The notes: a model not told the origin generated them from the letters alone. A stretch of 64,000 bases of DNA from Acetobacteraceae bacterium (GCA_039613835.1 CP154827.1:528501-592500), one strand, 5' to 3'. Shown: positions 46,972 through 57,687, counted from the first letter of the stretch. Translations and numbers: made by a program.

Positions 46972-47475
46972 ATGACTGGCGCGTCCGCCCCAGAACCAAC
47001 AAGATCACGCACTGTCGCCCGCGTGGCCGCCATTCAGGCGCTTTATCAATGCGAGCAAAATGGTGAGTGCGCCGAACTCGTCATCACGCAATTCACCGAT
47101 CATCGCCTCTCAATGAGTGAAGCGGGCTCATTTGAGGAAGGTCAGGCCCCGATGGCCGATCGCAAATTATTTGAGAGCATTGTGCGTGGCGTCGTCAAAG
47201 AGGATGCGCGATTTGACGCGTTGATCACCGGCGCCCTGCTACCCACCTGGCCGCTCACACGTCTTGACCCGGTCCTACGCTGCCTGATGCGTGCCGGCAC
47301 TTATGAGATCTGCACCGGGGTGCCGATCCGGATCGTCATTAATGAGTATCTCGACGTGGCGCATGGGTTTTTCTCGGGGGATGAGTCAAAACTCGTGCAT
47401 GGCGTGCTGGACGCGATCGGCCGCACCCAGGGGCGTGACTCGCAGGAGACGGAGGGTGCACCCCTGGCATCATGA
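46972..47475 (+). CDS. nusB: Transcription antitermination factor NusB
   Basis: Binds boxA RNA with NusE to allow rRNA antitermination. The helical fold is visible in RVAAIQALYQCEQNGECAEL and LDPVLRCLMRAGTYEICTGV, then PIRIVINEYLDVAHGFFSGD. 167 residues. Starts directly after the nrdR stop and overlaps thiL by 4 bp. Confidence 0.94.
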   Translation: MTGASAPEPTRSRTVARVAAIQALYQCEQNGECAELVITQFTDHRLSMSEAGSFEEGQAPMADRKLFESIVRGVVKEDARFDALITGALLPTWPLTRLDPVLRCLMRAGTYEICTGVPIRIVINEYLDVAHGFFSGDESKLVHGVLDAIGRTQGRDSQETEGAPLAS

Positions 47476-48446
47476 TGACCGAGGAGGACGATCATCCAGG
47501 CGGTGAGTTTGACCTTATCGCGCGGTATTTCACGCCCCTTGCCGGGCCAGAGGCCTTCGGGCTCGCGGATGATGCGGCTTGTCTCAACCCGGTTTCCGAC
47601 GGAAAAAGACAGGTCATTTCGACGGATACAATCGTTGAAAATGTTCATTTCCTGCCCGATGATCCGCCGGACCTCATTGCGCGCAAGGCGTTACGCGTCA
47701 ATATCTCCGACTGTGCGGCGATGGGCGCGCGCCCTGTCTCATATTTGCTCAACCTGTCCCTGCCGCCTCAACGCGGAAAAACGTTTCGTGAGGGGTTTTC
47801 CGAGGGTCTCGCCGCGGATCAGAAGGCTTATAATCTTGACCTGATTGGCGGCGACACCTCGCGGACAGATGGTCCTCTCGTCATTTCAGTGACGATGATC
47901 GGGGAAGTGCCTGCCGCCCATCTCTTGACGCGGGGCGGCGCGCGGCCGGGCGATGCCATCTGGGTGACGGGTTCAATCGGGAATGCGTGGCTGGGCCTTC
48001 AGGCGCTGACCGGCAAAATCGATCACCTTGATGATGGTTTTGCAGCGCGTTATCGCTGCCCTGAACCCCGCCCGCATGTGATTCCTCCCGGCGTGGCGAC
48101 TTCGTGCCTCGATATTTCAGACGGCCTCTTTCAGGATGCCGGCCATATCGCTTTGCAAAGCCAGGTCGTCATGGCGCTTTCTGCGGCGGATATTCCCCTC
48201 CCCGATAAGCTTCCTCCCACATTACAGCAGAAATATTTTGAGGCGCTTGTGACGGGCGGGGATGATTATGAACTGCTTTTCACCGCCCCCGAAACCGCCA
48301 CCGCCACGATTCTTGAGGCATCACAGCGCGCCGCTGTGCAGATCACCCGCATCGGGACCGTCAAACCCGGCTCCGCTGCGACGCAATTGCTTGATGAGAC
48401 GGGCACGCCATACAAAATGGCCCGCCGCGGCTGGCGGCATTTTTAA
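47472..48446 (+). CDS. thiL: Thiamine-monophosphate kinase
   Basis: Final kinase of thiamine diphosphate synthesis. Family motifs are FGLADDAACLNPVSDGKRQV, ISTDTIVENVHFLPDDPPDL, RVNISDCAAMGARPVSYLLN and LDISDGLFQDAGHIA, with a C-terminal GGDDYELLFTAP. 324 residues. ATGATGA start overlaps the nusB stop. Intact, the last gene of nrdR-nusB-thiL. Confidence 0.95.
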   Translation: MMTEEDDHPGGEFDLIARYFTPLAGPEAFGLADDAACLNPVSDGKRQVISTDTIVENVHFLPDDPPDLIARKALRVNISDCAAMGARPVSYLLNLSLPPQRGKTFREGFSEGLAADQKAYNLDLIGGDTSRTDGPLVISVTMIGEVPAAHLLTRGGARPGDAIWVTGSIGNAWLGLQALTGKIDHLDDGFAARYRCPEPRPHVIPPGVATSCLDISDGLFQDAGHIALQSQVVMALSAADIPLPDKLPPTLQQKYFEALVTGGDDYELLFTAPETATATILEASQRAAVQITRIGTVKPGSAATQLLDETGTPYKMARRGWRHF

Positions 48447-49595
48447 CTTTGCGGTGGTCCCGCGAGGCTTTCCGAGTAGATACGGTGGATTTTGTTGGGT
48501 TGCGCGACGAAACGCTCCACCAAATTCAGCATGGGCGTGTTTGTCTCCAAAATCCAGCCGAGCTCGACATATCGATAAGGCAGTCGGTTGCGGCGGGACA
48601 GTAATTCTGAGATTGCCAATGGGAGCAGAAGCGCACCGAGCATCGTGCCTCGCACGAGATGCGATACGCCCAGAATAATGACACGCGCCGATTCGCAGCG
48701 ATGGGTCATGATCTGCCCTGCAAGCTTCATCTAGCCAAGGGGGAGGGTTGCGGGCCTATATCCCGGGCTAGGTCAAAATATTGGGCACGACGAGTGCCAT
48801 GGCCACCGGCGCGCCATTCTGATCGATCTGCACGAAATGTTCAGGACGAAGAACGGGACGCAGAGCTTTGATCATGATGCGCATCTCGTGCGCCTGCATG
48901 GGCACAAAATTATAAGTGCCCGCCCAGGCATCGTTATAAAGTGCCCGTAAAACCCCACTTGCGCGGCGATCTGCCTTTTTGAGAGACGGGAGATCGAGAT
49001 ATCCTCATATCGACCCGTCCCCGGTGCAAACCCCTGCGGAAACAGGGAAGAAAAATCGTAATCCTGCTTCAGGTCGAGGCGGAATGTCAGGAGGTCCATT
49101 TCCTTCCTCAGCCCGATCTGCTCCATCATGCGATGCAGGTGAAGCGGGTGCCATGGCGTGGGGATCATGGGGGGCTTCATCCTGCCCGGTGACCATCACC
49201 CCCGATTCTCCATGACAGTTCAGCGTGACGGGGCCGCGCATCTGCACCATGCCGTTTTCCCGAAGCCAGGCGCGGGCCGCGTCAAGCAGGGCGCGGATTA
49301 CGCTTTCATCCGCTTCAGCATCCAATGCCCCGAAGAGGCCGATCCGCTCCTCCCAATGGGCCGTCGCGACGTAATCAACGATGGCGGCAATGCGCCCCAC
49401 AGGCCGCGCACCCCGCCAGGCGAGAAAATATTGCACGGAGGCATGGCGGAAGATCGGGGCCTTGCCCGGATCGAGGAGGTCCCTCTGCTCAATATCCAGC
49501 GGTGGGGTATAAGATGCCGCCCCCTGGTAAAGCACGCGGGGCAGCTTTATGAACAACGCGCGATTCTTGCGGGTTGTGACTGACCGGATCGTCAC
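48443..49595 (-). pseudogene. Conserved protein with GNAT-like fold, multiply frameshifted
   Basis: A strong binding site AGGAGG six bases before the GTG at 49595 starts VTIRSVTTRKNRALFIKLPR and continues LDIEQRDLLDPGKAPIFRHA, FLAWRGARPVGRIAAIVDY. Near 49170 the frame shifts to WHPLHLHRMMEQIGLRKEM. Near 48940 it shifts again; and in the TTTT at about 48781 again, with another shift before MKLAGQIMTHRCESA. The last fragment contains SELLSRRNRLPYRYVELGWI. The order matches a known 370-residue uncharacterised family related to N-acetyltransferases, found in many Proteobacteria. At least four lesions make it a clear pseudogene. Confidence 0.65.
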
Positions 49596-49750
49596 GGCCT
49601 GCCTCCTGTCGCTTAAATTTCCCGCAGGGTGATCGGCGGGGTGCGCTGCACGCTGGGCAACCGGCGTTCTCGATTTTTCAAACAAAGTTTCTCCCTTTTC
49701 AGCAAGCTGGTGTAAACCGGTCCGCATCTTAAACATCAAGAGCCTGTTCA

Positions 49751-50559
49751 ATGTCACGTTCATCCGAAATGTCAAAGTGTTTGCAGTTATATGACCACGT
49801 CTTAATAACTGGTGCATCGGGCGGCATTGGCGCGGCGCTTGCGCAACATTATGCGGCACAGGCGGAACGCATTTCCCTATGGGGGCGTGACCTCCAACGT
49901 CTCGAATTTCTGGCGAAAATTTGCGCGGCGACGGGTGCCGAAACCGATATCGTCGTCCTTGATCTCAGCAATATGCAGGAATCTCTCGATGCTTTCACGA
50001 GAGCTGAGGCACGGGCGCCGATTGACCTCCTTTTTCTTAATGCGGGGGTTTCGGATATGCGTCAGCCGGGGCGGGTTGTCGAGACGCCTGACATTCTTCT
50101 TGAGACGGCGTTGGTCAATTACGCGGTCCCGACACCGGGCTCGCGAGTGTCGCGGCCGAGCTTATGGTTAAACGCCGTCGCGGCCATATCGTCTTCACCG
50201 GCTCTGTCGCGGCATGGCATGATTTGCCTTTCTCGGCCGCTTATTGCGCTTCAAAAGCGGGGATAGAGCGATTTGCCGGGGCTTTGCGGGCGGCATTGAC
50301 CCCATATAACGTAAATGTGACTTTGGTTTCTTTTGGGTTTATTGACACCCGAATGAGCCCCCGCATTAACGGGTTTAAACCTTTCCTCGCCAAGCCGGAG
50401 AAGGTTGTTTCCGTGATCAGTAAAGCGTTAAAACAACGACGTGGACATGTTACTTTTCCCAAGATCTTCAATCTGTTACGCATGATTGAAGCTGTTATGC
50501 CACGAAATCTTGCCCATATGTTGTTGCGTTCGATTCGGGTATCACAGGGCCCTCGTTAA
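49751..50559 (+). pseudogene. Short-chain dehydrogenase/reductase, frameshifted
   Basis: SDR with cofactor motif HVLITGASGGIGAALAQHYA and LFLNAGVSDMRQPGRVVETP in the first frame. After VNYAVPTPG (near 50130) the frame leaves; the next frame reads GLASVAAELMVKRRRGHIVF and SGSVAAWHDLPFSAAYCASK (Tyr-x-x-x-Lys active site) to a stop at 50559. The restored protein is about 269 residues. The ATG at 49751 or 49769 may start it. One base change in CCGACACCGGGC accounts for the break. Confidence 0.75.
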
Positions 50560-50657
50560 AGGGTAAATAGACAAATTCGAACATTCAGCCTGGCATGACC
50601 ACGCGCCTTGTTGTGCGCCGTCACGGGCTGAAGACAGGAAAAGATAAAGGCAGTTTG

Positions 50658-51629
50658 ATGCAGGAAGTAGTTGCGATCGATATCGGCGGAACCCACGCGC
50701 GTTTTGCGGTCGCGAAGATTGCTGACGGACGGGTAATGGAACTTGCGCCTGAAGTCACATTGCGCACGGCGGACCATGCCAGCCTGGCACTAGCGTGGCG
50801 GGCTTTCGCGCAGACCCAGAAAAATCCGCTGCCACGCCAGGCGGGCATCGCGATTGCGTGCCCGATCCAAGGCAATATCCTCAAAATGACGAATAATCCC
50901 TGGGTTATTCAGCCTGATAATCTCAAGCACAGTCTCGGGCTTGATGATTTTGTGCTGATCAATGATTTCGGTGCTGTTGCCCATGCCGTCGCCCAGGTGG
51001 ATGATGCGCATCTGAAGCATCTCTGTGGCTCCAACGTGCCATTGCCGGAGACAGGGTCCATCACGGTTGTCGGGCCGGGGACAGGTTTCGGTGCGGCCTG
51101 CCTCCTGCGTCAGTTAGGACGTTACGACGTGATTGAGACGGAGGGGGGCCATATCGATTTTGCGCCGCTCGACCGGGTGGAAGACCGCATCCTGACGGAG
51201 TTGCGGGGGCGTTTCACGCGCGTATCGGCTGAGCGTGTCGTGTCAGGTCCGGGCCTGAGCAATCTTTATGAAGTCATCGCCGAGATGCATGGTGCGCCCG
51301 CCGCCATACGCCATAATCGGGAATTATGGGATCAGGCCATCCGCGGCAATGATGATATCGCCGCCGCCGCGCTTGAGCGCTTCTGCCTCTCACTGGGCTC
51401 AATTTCCGGAGATCTCGCCCTGGCCCATGGTGCGCAGGGCGTCGTGATTGCGGGTGGGGTCGGGTTACGTCTTGCGGACCATCTCCCGCGCTCTGGTTTT
51501 GCGGAGCGCTTCATTGCAAAGGGTCGTTTTGAGACGATGATGAGCCGCATCCCCGTTAAAATCATCACCTATCACCAGCCGGGCCTCCTCGGTGCGGCTG
51601 CGGCTTACGCCAATCGGCGTCCCGCCTGA
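50658..51629 (+). CDS. glk: Glucokinase
   Basis: Phosphorylates glucose with ATP. MQEVVAIDIGGTHARFAVAK carries the phosphate-binding motif. VLINDFGAVAHAVAQVDDAH, GPGTGFGAACLLRQLGRYDV and TEGGHIDFAPLDRVEDRILT are glucokinase family features. The start at 50658 is preferred because of AAAGG seven bases upstream. 323 residues, stand-alone, intact. Confidence 0.92.
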   Translation: MQEVVAIDIGGTHARFAVAKIADGRVMELAPEVTLRTADHASLALAWRAFAQTQKNPLPRQAGIAIACPIQGNILKMTNNPWVIQPDNLKHSLGLDDFVLINDFGAVAHAVAQVDDAHLKHLCGSNVPLPETGSITVVGPGTGFGAACLLRQLGRYDVIETEGGHIDFAPLDRVEDRILTELRGRFTRVSAERVVSGPGLSNLYEVIAEMHGAPAAIRHNRELWDQAIRGNDDIAAAALERFCLSLGSISGDLALAHGAQGVVIAGGVGLRLADHLPRSGFAERFIAKGRFETMMSRIPVKIITYHQPGLLGAAAAYANRRPA

Positions 51630-51831
51630 GCCCTCAGCGACGAAGCATGGCGGTGCGACAGGGGCATCGCCATATAGAATGGTTCGACCCGTTATGGCGT
51701 CTATGCAGGCATTTGACCTGACGGGGCGGCGGGGACGACACGGCCTTTTCGGAACGTTATGTTTCTCATGCATATGCATGGTGGTTCCTGGCATCGACAC
51801 AGGGCCGTGCGCCCCGATAAGCTAGCTGAGC

Positions 51832-52613
51832 TTATGACCCCGGATATTTTTCAGCGAGAGAGAGGATGATCGCAATCGTCTCATCATCAAGATCTCCATC
51901 ATAATTTTCGGGGCGATAATGGAGTTGTACGGCGCGTATCAAACTTGTGAAGCCGGCTGACGTCGACGCGCCGGAAACGTCATATCCGAACCGGTTCAAA
52001 AGTTCGAGGATCATGCACCAACTTGGTCGCAGCATCTCCAACCCGGATGTGGAGAGCACATCAAGAAATTTCTGCTTGTCCGCCGCGTCGTACCATGTGC
52101 CAATGCCCTCGTCATAAAGCTCTTTCCACGGAAATTTCGATCCCGGGTCACTTTTGCGGCTGGGTGCGACGTCAGAGTGGGCGACGACATTGCGCGGATC
52201 AATATCGGAATAACGCTGCAAAATACTGTGCATGAGTTCCTTCACCGCCGCGATTTGCTTCTCCGGGTAGGGGGAAAGGTGAAGACGCCGTGATCATCTG
52301 ACGCCAGATTGACAATTTCAATGCCGATGGATGAGTCATTGAGGTTGTTGCGGCCGCGCCAGTAGCTGATCCCGGCATGCCAGGCGCGATCTTTTTCATC
52401 CACAAGATTGAAGATTTTTGTGTCCGTGTAACCGGCAGCCCGATAGGAAGGATCTGTCTCATCTGGTACGATGTAATGCACACTGACGAGAGGACCGGTG
52501 AGGGCCGCGATTGAGCTCGCGAAATTCCCGGCAGTGTAATGGAGAACGAGGAAACGCTGCCGGTTGTTAAAACCTGAAACATATCGATATTTATTATAAA
52601 TAATTTCGTGCAT
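51832..52613 (-). pseudogene. N-acetylmuramoyl-L-alanine amidase (Amidase_2), frameshifted
   Basis: Zinc amidase of the AmpD/phage lysozyme type. First part: VSGFNNRQRFLVLHYTAGNF, VSVHYIVPDETDPSYRAAGY, IFNLVDEKDRAWHAGISYWR, NLNDSSIGIEIVNLA. The frame breaks in a five-C run near 52266-52270 (FTFPPT; one C more gives FPPYPEKQIAAVKELM). The second part continues LQRYSDIDPRNVVAHSDVA to SLAEKYPGS. The peptidoglycan-binding-like C-terminal region follows. The restored length is about 260 residues. Located next to phage tail remnants, so it is probably the phage endolysin, though a cellular AmpD role cannot be excluded. Confidence 0.75.
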
Positions 52614-52667
52614 ATTATTATTCTTTCTCTTGTTTTTTTGAAAAAGAAGTTGCGCGTAACGTTTCAT

Positions 52668-53431
52668 ACGACCTGGAGTGCCGGATAAGTTCCACCTGTT
52701 AAGCGATTAAGATTGTGTCTTTATTCAGGAAAAACGTACGAGCGAGGGCCGAACCTGCAGTGAGGTCGCCATTCTGCGCATAGAGCGGTCAGCCTTCTGC
52801 CCGTGTTTCTGTGGCAAAGGGGGACGGGGTGCGGCGAAGATCAGGATGAAACCGGATAAATTTGCGGACATTAACTGTCTCTTCCAATTTCTCGAAATCG
52901 ATATTTTTACCGACGCTTCATTATAAATTGATTTTGATTTTCAGACAACATCGATGCGGATCGTCCGGCGCGCGATTTTTTTTGCAGGCCGCACGGAATT
53001 GATCCGTCATCATGACGCAAACTGGACTCGCCTACGGAGAGTATCGCGCTTCACGATGGGCCGTCATGATGTTGCACCCGAGATGTGGCCCGAATATCGC
53101 CGCCCCGCTTATTACCGTAGGGCAAACGATGATATTTTTTATGGAAATCCTTCGAAAGGATTTCCTCTTTGCAAATATGGTCATCGGTTATCGCGTATTA
53201 AATATGCAGTGCTGCACCGTCTGCAAGGAGAGGGAGAATATCCTGGCCGCCGCGATGGGGGGCTTTTCTGCCGAATTTATGCCGTAAAAACTGCCGAATT
53301 CTTCTTCTCAAATTTTTGACGCGACCAATATAGACGATTTCCGGTCTTTAATTGGCATGTGTCGCGATGATGACGTAAATGCCGACAGATTTTTCTGAAA
53401 TTTCTTTCCCCTTTGACCAGGGGAACGGACC
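52668..53431. other. Gene-free stretch inside the phage remnant
   Basis: No gene with recognisable features on either strand. Frames of 90-120 codons exist on the plus strand (52954-53319 and 53012-53287) but neither has family-like composition or a binding site. It is AT-richer than its neighbours, as phage remnants often are. Confidence 0.4.
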
Positions 53432-53673
53432 ATGCGCTACCAGCCCTTCAAGGCCAAGGAGGGTTTGCGGGGATGGACCGGTGACGTCACACGTCTGCGT
53501 CATGCCACCTCACTTTCTTCCGTTTGGAAAAAAAGCGTCAGGCGGGAGGCGCCACGGATGTTGTCTTCCTTGATGGACAGGAGCGTGAAATCCTAATCTC
53601 AATGGGTGGGATGGGCAACGCATCATGGGCACGCCGTCCACCCACGGGTCAAGGGGGGAGTCATCTTAGTTGA
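53432..53673 (+). pseudogene. Small unidentified gene, frameshifted at a seven-A run
   Basis: AGGGG eight bases before the ATG, then MRYQPFKAKEGLRGWTGDVT. After SVWK the frame slips at the seven-A run 53528-53534, and the adjacent frame reads KKRQAGGATDVVFLDGQERE, ILISMGGMGNASWARR to a stop at 53673. Combined length about 80 residues. It is not recognised. It points opposite to the phage remnant genes and overlaps the CotH-like gene end by 13 bp. Confidence 0.35.
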
Positions 53674-55053
53674 TCCTTTTCCTGTGGGTATCCCCATTGC
53701 TGATCCATCCAGGCGACGCGCCCTTTGAACCAGTTGATGACGTAGGAGACCGTCCAGCGCCCATCATAAGGGATATCCACCCGAACCGTGTTATTACCCC
53801 AAAGCGGCCAGTTTTTGAGGTCATTCACCATCGAATCCCGGTCGATCAGGGCAATCTGGCGCAGGATGATCTTCTTCAGATTGTCAGTTGAGATGATCCC
53901 GCTTCCGCGCAGTTCCGCCCATCTTGCGCGCAGTTCGGGACGGAGGCGGCGCGTGAGAATATCCAGAAATCCCGGATCCTGATCGGCGGGGTAACCGCGC
54001 TGCGTGATCCACCCGATTTTATTCGGCGCGGCCTGATTGATGTCCTGCCATGCGGACACCCCGAAAGTGCGGTCATGATCAAACGGCCAGATGCTCCACT
54101 TCTTCGCATCCCACGTGCCAAGGAAGAAATTATTCTGAAATGAATCATAGGACCCGGTCACATTGACCAGCAAAATATAATCGAGCCATGATTTCAGGTG
54201 CAGATATTGATGCATCTCCCTTCGCAACCATGTTTCATCGGCGCGACAGGCCTGGAACCATCTGAACAGCCTTTCGCACGCCGCCTGCACATCGGGGGCT
54301 TTTTGCGAGATGTCATCCTGCTCCTCATAATCATCAATCTTGGGGGACTGGATTGACCATCCTGTGCTGTCAAAATCACGATCCCAGAGAGCGGTCATGT
54401 GCTCGGCCTGCATCAGGATGTGGTTGCGATTGGCATCGTCCATTAAGTAATCATCGTTCGTAGTGCGTGATCGCCAGACGACGAGTTGTTGGAATTTCCC
54501 GTTCCACCATAATTCGCATGGCAGGCCATAGGTGCTGAAGGACGCCGTCAAATGCATGCCCAAATCATGCTTGTCCCAATATTTATAAGCCGACATAGGC
54601 GCCAATAGTCGATCAGGGTAGGAATGCATCTGTCGCCACAGCTCGGTTGTGGTGGTTTCTCGCACCATTGTCCGATCCGTGCCGTAACCTTTAAGCGTGA
54701 TCGTTGAGACGGGCGACCAGTCACCCATTTTTCACATAAAGTTTTTTACCGTTCGAGGGACGCCGCAATTTGAGATTGAAGTTTTTCTTCATTGCTTCCT
54801 GGCTCGATTGGCCCTGCACATTGCGCAGGCCAACAGCACTGAAGAGCGGGAGGGTCCCGTCATAAAGGGAGACGGAAACCGGAATATTGGATGCGTTCGG
54901 GTCGGAGAAATCGCCATCTATCAGAAAACGCATGACGCGGCGGGGCCAGTCAATCGTGACGGTTTTGAATTCATTGATGGCGGCTGGACTCCTTGTCAAA
55001 ACGCCGTCATGATCAATATATCCCGTTGTCGGAATTTTGACATCCTTGCTCAA
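53661..55053 (-). pseudogene. CotH-kinase-like protein coupled to a phage tail spike, frameshifted
   Basis: The start is TTG at 55053, overlapping the spike stop, with GGGAGG nine bases upstream. N-terminal part FKTVTIDWPRRVMRFLIDG, VSVSLYDGTLPLFSAVGLRN and KKNFNLKLRRPSNGKKLYVK ends at KNG. A 1-nt insertion in the GGG at about 54725 moves the frame to GDWSPVSTITLKGYG. CotH-family signatures follow: YILLVNVTGSYDSFQNNFFL and KKWSIWPFDHDRTFGVS, the metal-binding segment. The restored length is about 464 residues. CotH proteins are atypical kinases of spore coats. A function on a phage or tailocin particle is inferred from position only. Confidence 0.65.
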
Positions 55054-56259
55054 AACCCCAACCTCCCAAATATCAGGTTGGATTCATCAAATCGCGTCAG
55101 TGTCACAACGCTGATTGCCCCGGGGCGGCTGTCGATAAACGGTATCCGCCCTTCCACCCAATGCACATTTGAAGGCCATGTCGTTTCACACCCGCCATAG
55201 ACGGGTTGCTGAATGACAAGCGTCATGGACTGGCGTTCTGCCGGATGGCCTTTTTCCATGGTGAGGGGCGACAACGCCGACATGAAGAGGTGCTTCCCGC
55301 GTACCCTCTGTAATATCGGCTTTGTAGCGGAAAAGCTTTGGGTGCAAAGCATCATAAAATGCCAACAGCTTGTCCCGGTAGCTGGCATCAAGATCAAGCA
55401 GATCTTCAATGACGCGCTTGACCTTAATATCCGACGTCATCTGCACATTGCCGGACAGGTAGATATTCCTGAAGCGGTTATCTGCCGTTCCCAGATCGGT
55501 AAAATCATTAACATCTGGTCCAAGCATACTGCCACGGAAGCTCAGCGTGCCATCTGTCGCCTGCCTGGAGCCGCCACGCGCGACCCATCCGACATCGACG
55601 GATTTCGAGTGCGTGACATCATTATTCCAGATAAAGGATGTCGGCGCGCAGAAGTAATTGAGATATTGCCAATTGCCGGAGTTCGGCCTGCCGATCCAGA
55701 CAGAAGCTGACGTTTTCGGTTTGCCAAAATGTGCGTATCCCCAGCCGGAATAGAGCGCCGCGCCCCATGAATCCGTGTCGAGCGAGGGTGTGTATGTCTC
55801 GATGTCGTAAAACCAGTGCCCTCCGACGCCGGTGGGCTTGATGTTGATGTGAGACGTACCGGCGCGTCCGGATGGGTCATTCCAGGTCTGCTGATAACCC
55901 TGGCCTATAATCGGCCGTGTAAAACGGCCTGTTACGCCCTGAACCATGCCTTTCACCATGCCAGGCATCGCATCATGGTTCGGGATATAGACGTCGGAAG
56001 ATTTGAGGGCCCTGTCGACCTCCTCTAACGCTGACCCGGCAGCTTCGATCGCGTCATAGGCCTCGGTGGCGGCATTCTGTGCTTTCTCTTGTGTTTCAGC
56101 GGCGAGCTAAGTCATGGAGGCGACGGCGCTGACCAACCCGTCAATGTTCTTCATGACATCCGCCATGGTTGAACGCGTGCGGCCACCATCTCCGGATACA
56201 GTATATTCATCGAGGATAAGGCCCTCAGGGGCACAGATATTTGAGTCGGAATTGGACAT
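55050..56259 (-). pseudogene. Phage tail spike/fibre with S74 intramolecular chaperone domain, broken
   Basis: Starts at 56259 (GAGAGG six bases upstream) as MSNSDSNICAPEGLILDEYT. A TAG at 56107-56109 interrupts after VASMT, then a coiled coil follows (ETQEKAQNAATEAYDAIEA). The body contains GVGGHWFYDIETYTP. The S74 chaperone region shows FTDLGTADNRFRNIYLSG, VQMTSDIKVKRVIEDLLDL, and LFRYKADITEG. Near 55240 a frameshift leads to the C-terminus VIQQPVYGGCETTWPSNV, PGAISVVTLTRFDESNLIFG and a stop at 55050. The restored length is about 403 residues. Confidence 0.7.
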
Positions 56260-56437
56260 GATTTACCTCTCACGGCTTTTGAAGAGCCGAATTTCTTGCT
56301 TGTTTTTGTGAAGAGCTTCTCAAGGCGGTCACTGCGTTAAAAATTGCGCAGTCTGGCCGCTATCCATGACAAAATGATGCCGACGCGCGGAAAGGCTTCC
56401 GTCACGGGTGAATGTCGTGGACGAAACCTGATATCGT

Positions 56438-57687
56438 CTATCCGATACGGTGCACGGCGATTGTGCCGCCGCCAGGATAGGGGCGCGCGGTGAAGGGCAG
56501 GCGCAGGATCATTGTCTTGTTTTTCTGATCAATCGGCGCTGTAAAGTTGAAGAGCTGCGCATTGAGTAATGTGAACTGGTAGCCCTTGCCTTGATCATCG
56601 ACAATGTTGAACGATATCTGCACTTTCTTCCCGGATTGCCAAAGTTGGATGAGTGCGTCATTGCGGAAGTAAATCTGCGCTTCCAGCGTGACCTTCAATG
56701 CGGCAAACTGGATGCCCGCGGCGCCCATCCTGCCGAGTGCCTGATCCTGCGCGGCGCCATTGCGGGTAAGGGTGAGGATCGCGGATTGGACGGCGCCATC
56801 ATATAACGTTCCGTCAATGGAGAAGGCGTTGAAATTCCCGGCCTCCATAATGCGTGTGGTTGTGGCGGCCGCGACATATTCCAGGTTCGACACGTCTGTC
56901 AGCTCAAGATTCGCCCCGATAAAATCCATCTGAATTGTCGGCGTTTGCTGCGCCTGGAAGTTCAGCTGGATTTGCGAGACCATATTGCCGGAAAATAGAT
57001 GATGGCGATCCGCGATTTTTTTTGCGGAGGGCGAAGGTTTTCCCGACTGAACCATTAACAATTCCGACAGGGGTGTAAGTAAATCCCTGCGGACAGATAA
57101 TCCTTTCCGTGATCGCCCGATCCGGAAAAACTGCTCGAAAAACGCCCCACCCGCCTAGCGTGAAAATGATAGAGTATCGGTCGACGATCCGTGTTTCCCG
57201 ATAATTTTGGTTGTGTAAGGCAGGATGAGCGTCGACTCTCCGAGAGCGATTTTGACCAGCCCGTTAACAGGCCAGTTCGACATGACGGAATAATCCTCAT
57301 ATGTTGAAAATTCGAAGGTCTCGTAAGTCAATAATAATGCCGGGAGATGGGCATCATCCGTCGCCTGGTAGGTTGTTGCCTTCCGACCAATCTATCCCCA
57401 TGATGGCTGCAGTGAAATCATCATAGGTCTCATTGGACAGCAAACCGGAAATTGATCCACTTGTGCTTCGACCGGTGAGGACGGTTTTAGCCTCCTCCGG
57501 TATGGCGCTGATTTCGTCAGGTGTCGCAGTGATGTCCTACACGGCGAGTGTTTCACCAGCGTGGCGCAGGCGTCTGAAACCGTCCGAAGGGGCGACACCG
57601 AAAACGGATTTCCTGCGCATAATCGAGATGGGTGAGATTAGTTTGTTCACCCGCCGAATAACCAGATGTCGGGCCTGTGATTGCCAT
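56438..57687 (-). pseudogene. Phage tail tube protein, multiply broken
   Basis: The start at 57687 has AAAGGAAAATAATC upstream and reads MAITGPTSGYSAGEQTNLTH, LDYAQEI. Several frame changes and stops follow: pieces like TPDEISAIPEEAKTVLTGRS, GSISGLLSNETYDDFTAAIM and GIDWSEGNNLPGDG lie in other frames. An intact 3' block follows: MVSQIQLNFQAQQTPTIQMD, FIGANLELTDVSNLEYVA, ending TIAVHRIG at 56438. The pattern fits Phage_tube_2-type tail tube proteins of acetic acid bacteria prophages. At least four lesions. Confidence 0.6.

Larger units (their letters stand above)
51832..57687. mobile_element. Decayed prophage remnant (tail and lysis genes only)
   Basis: On the minus strand the order is tail tube, S74-type tail spike, CotH-like protein, a gene-free stretch of about 0.8 kb, then an amidase. 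Every recognisable gene in it is broken. Head, packaging, integrase and repressor genes are absent, and no attachment repeats were found. The unit is probably a remnant of a siphophage-type or tailocin element. Borders are set at the outermost tail and lysis genes only. Confidence 0.65.
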
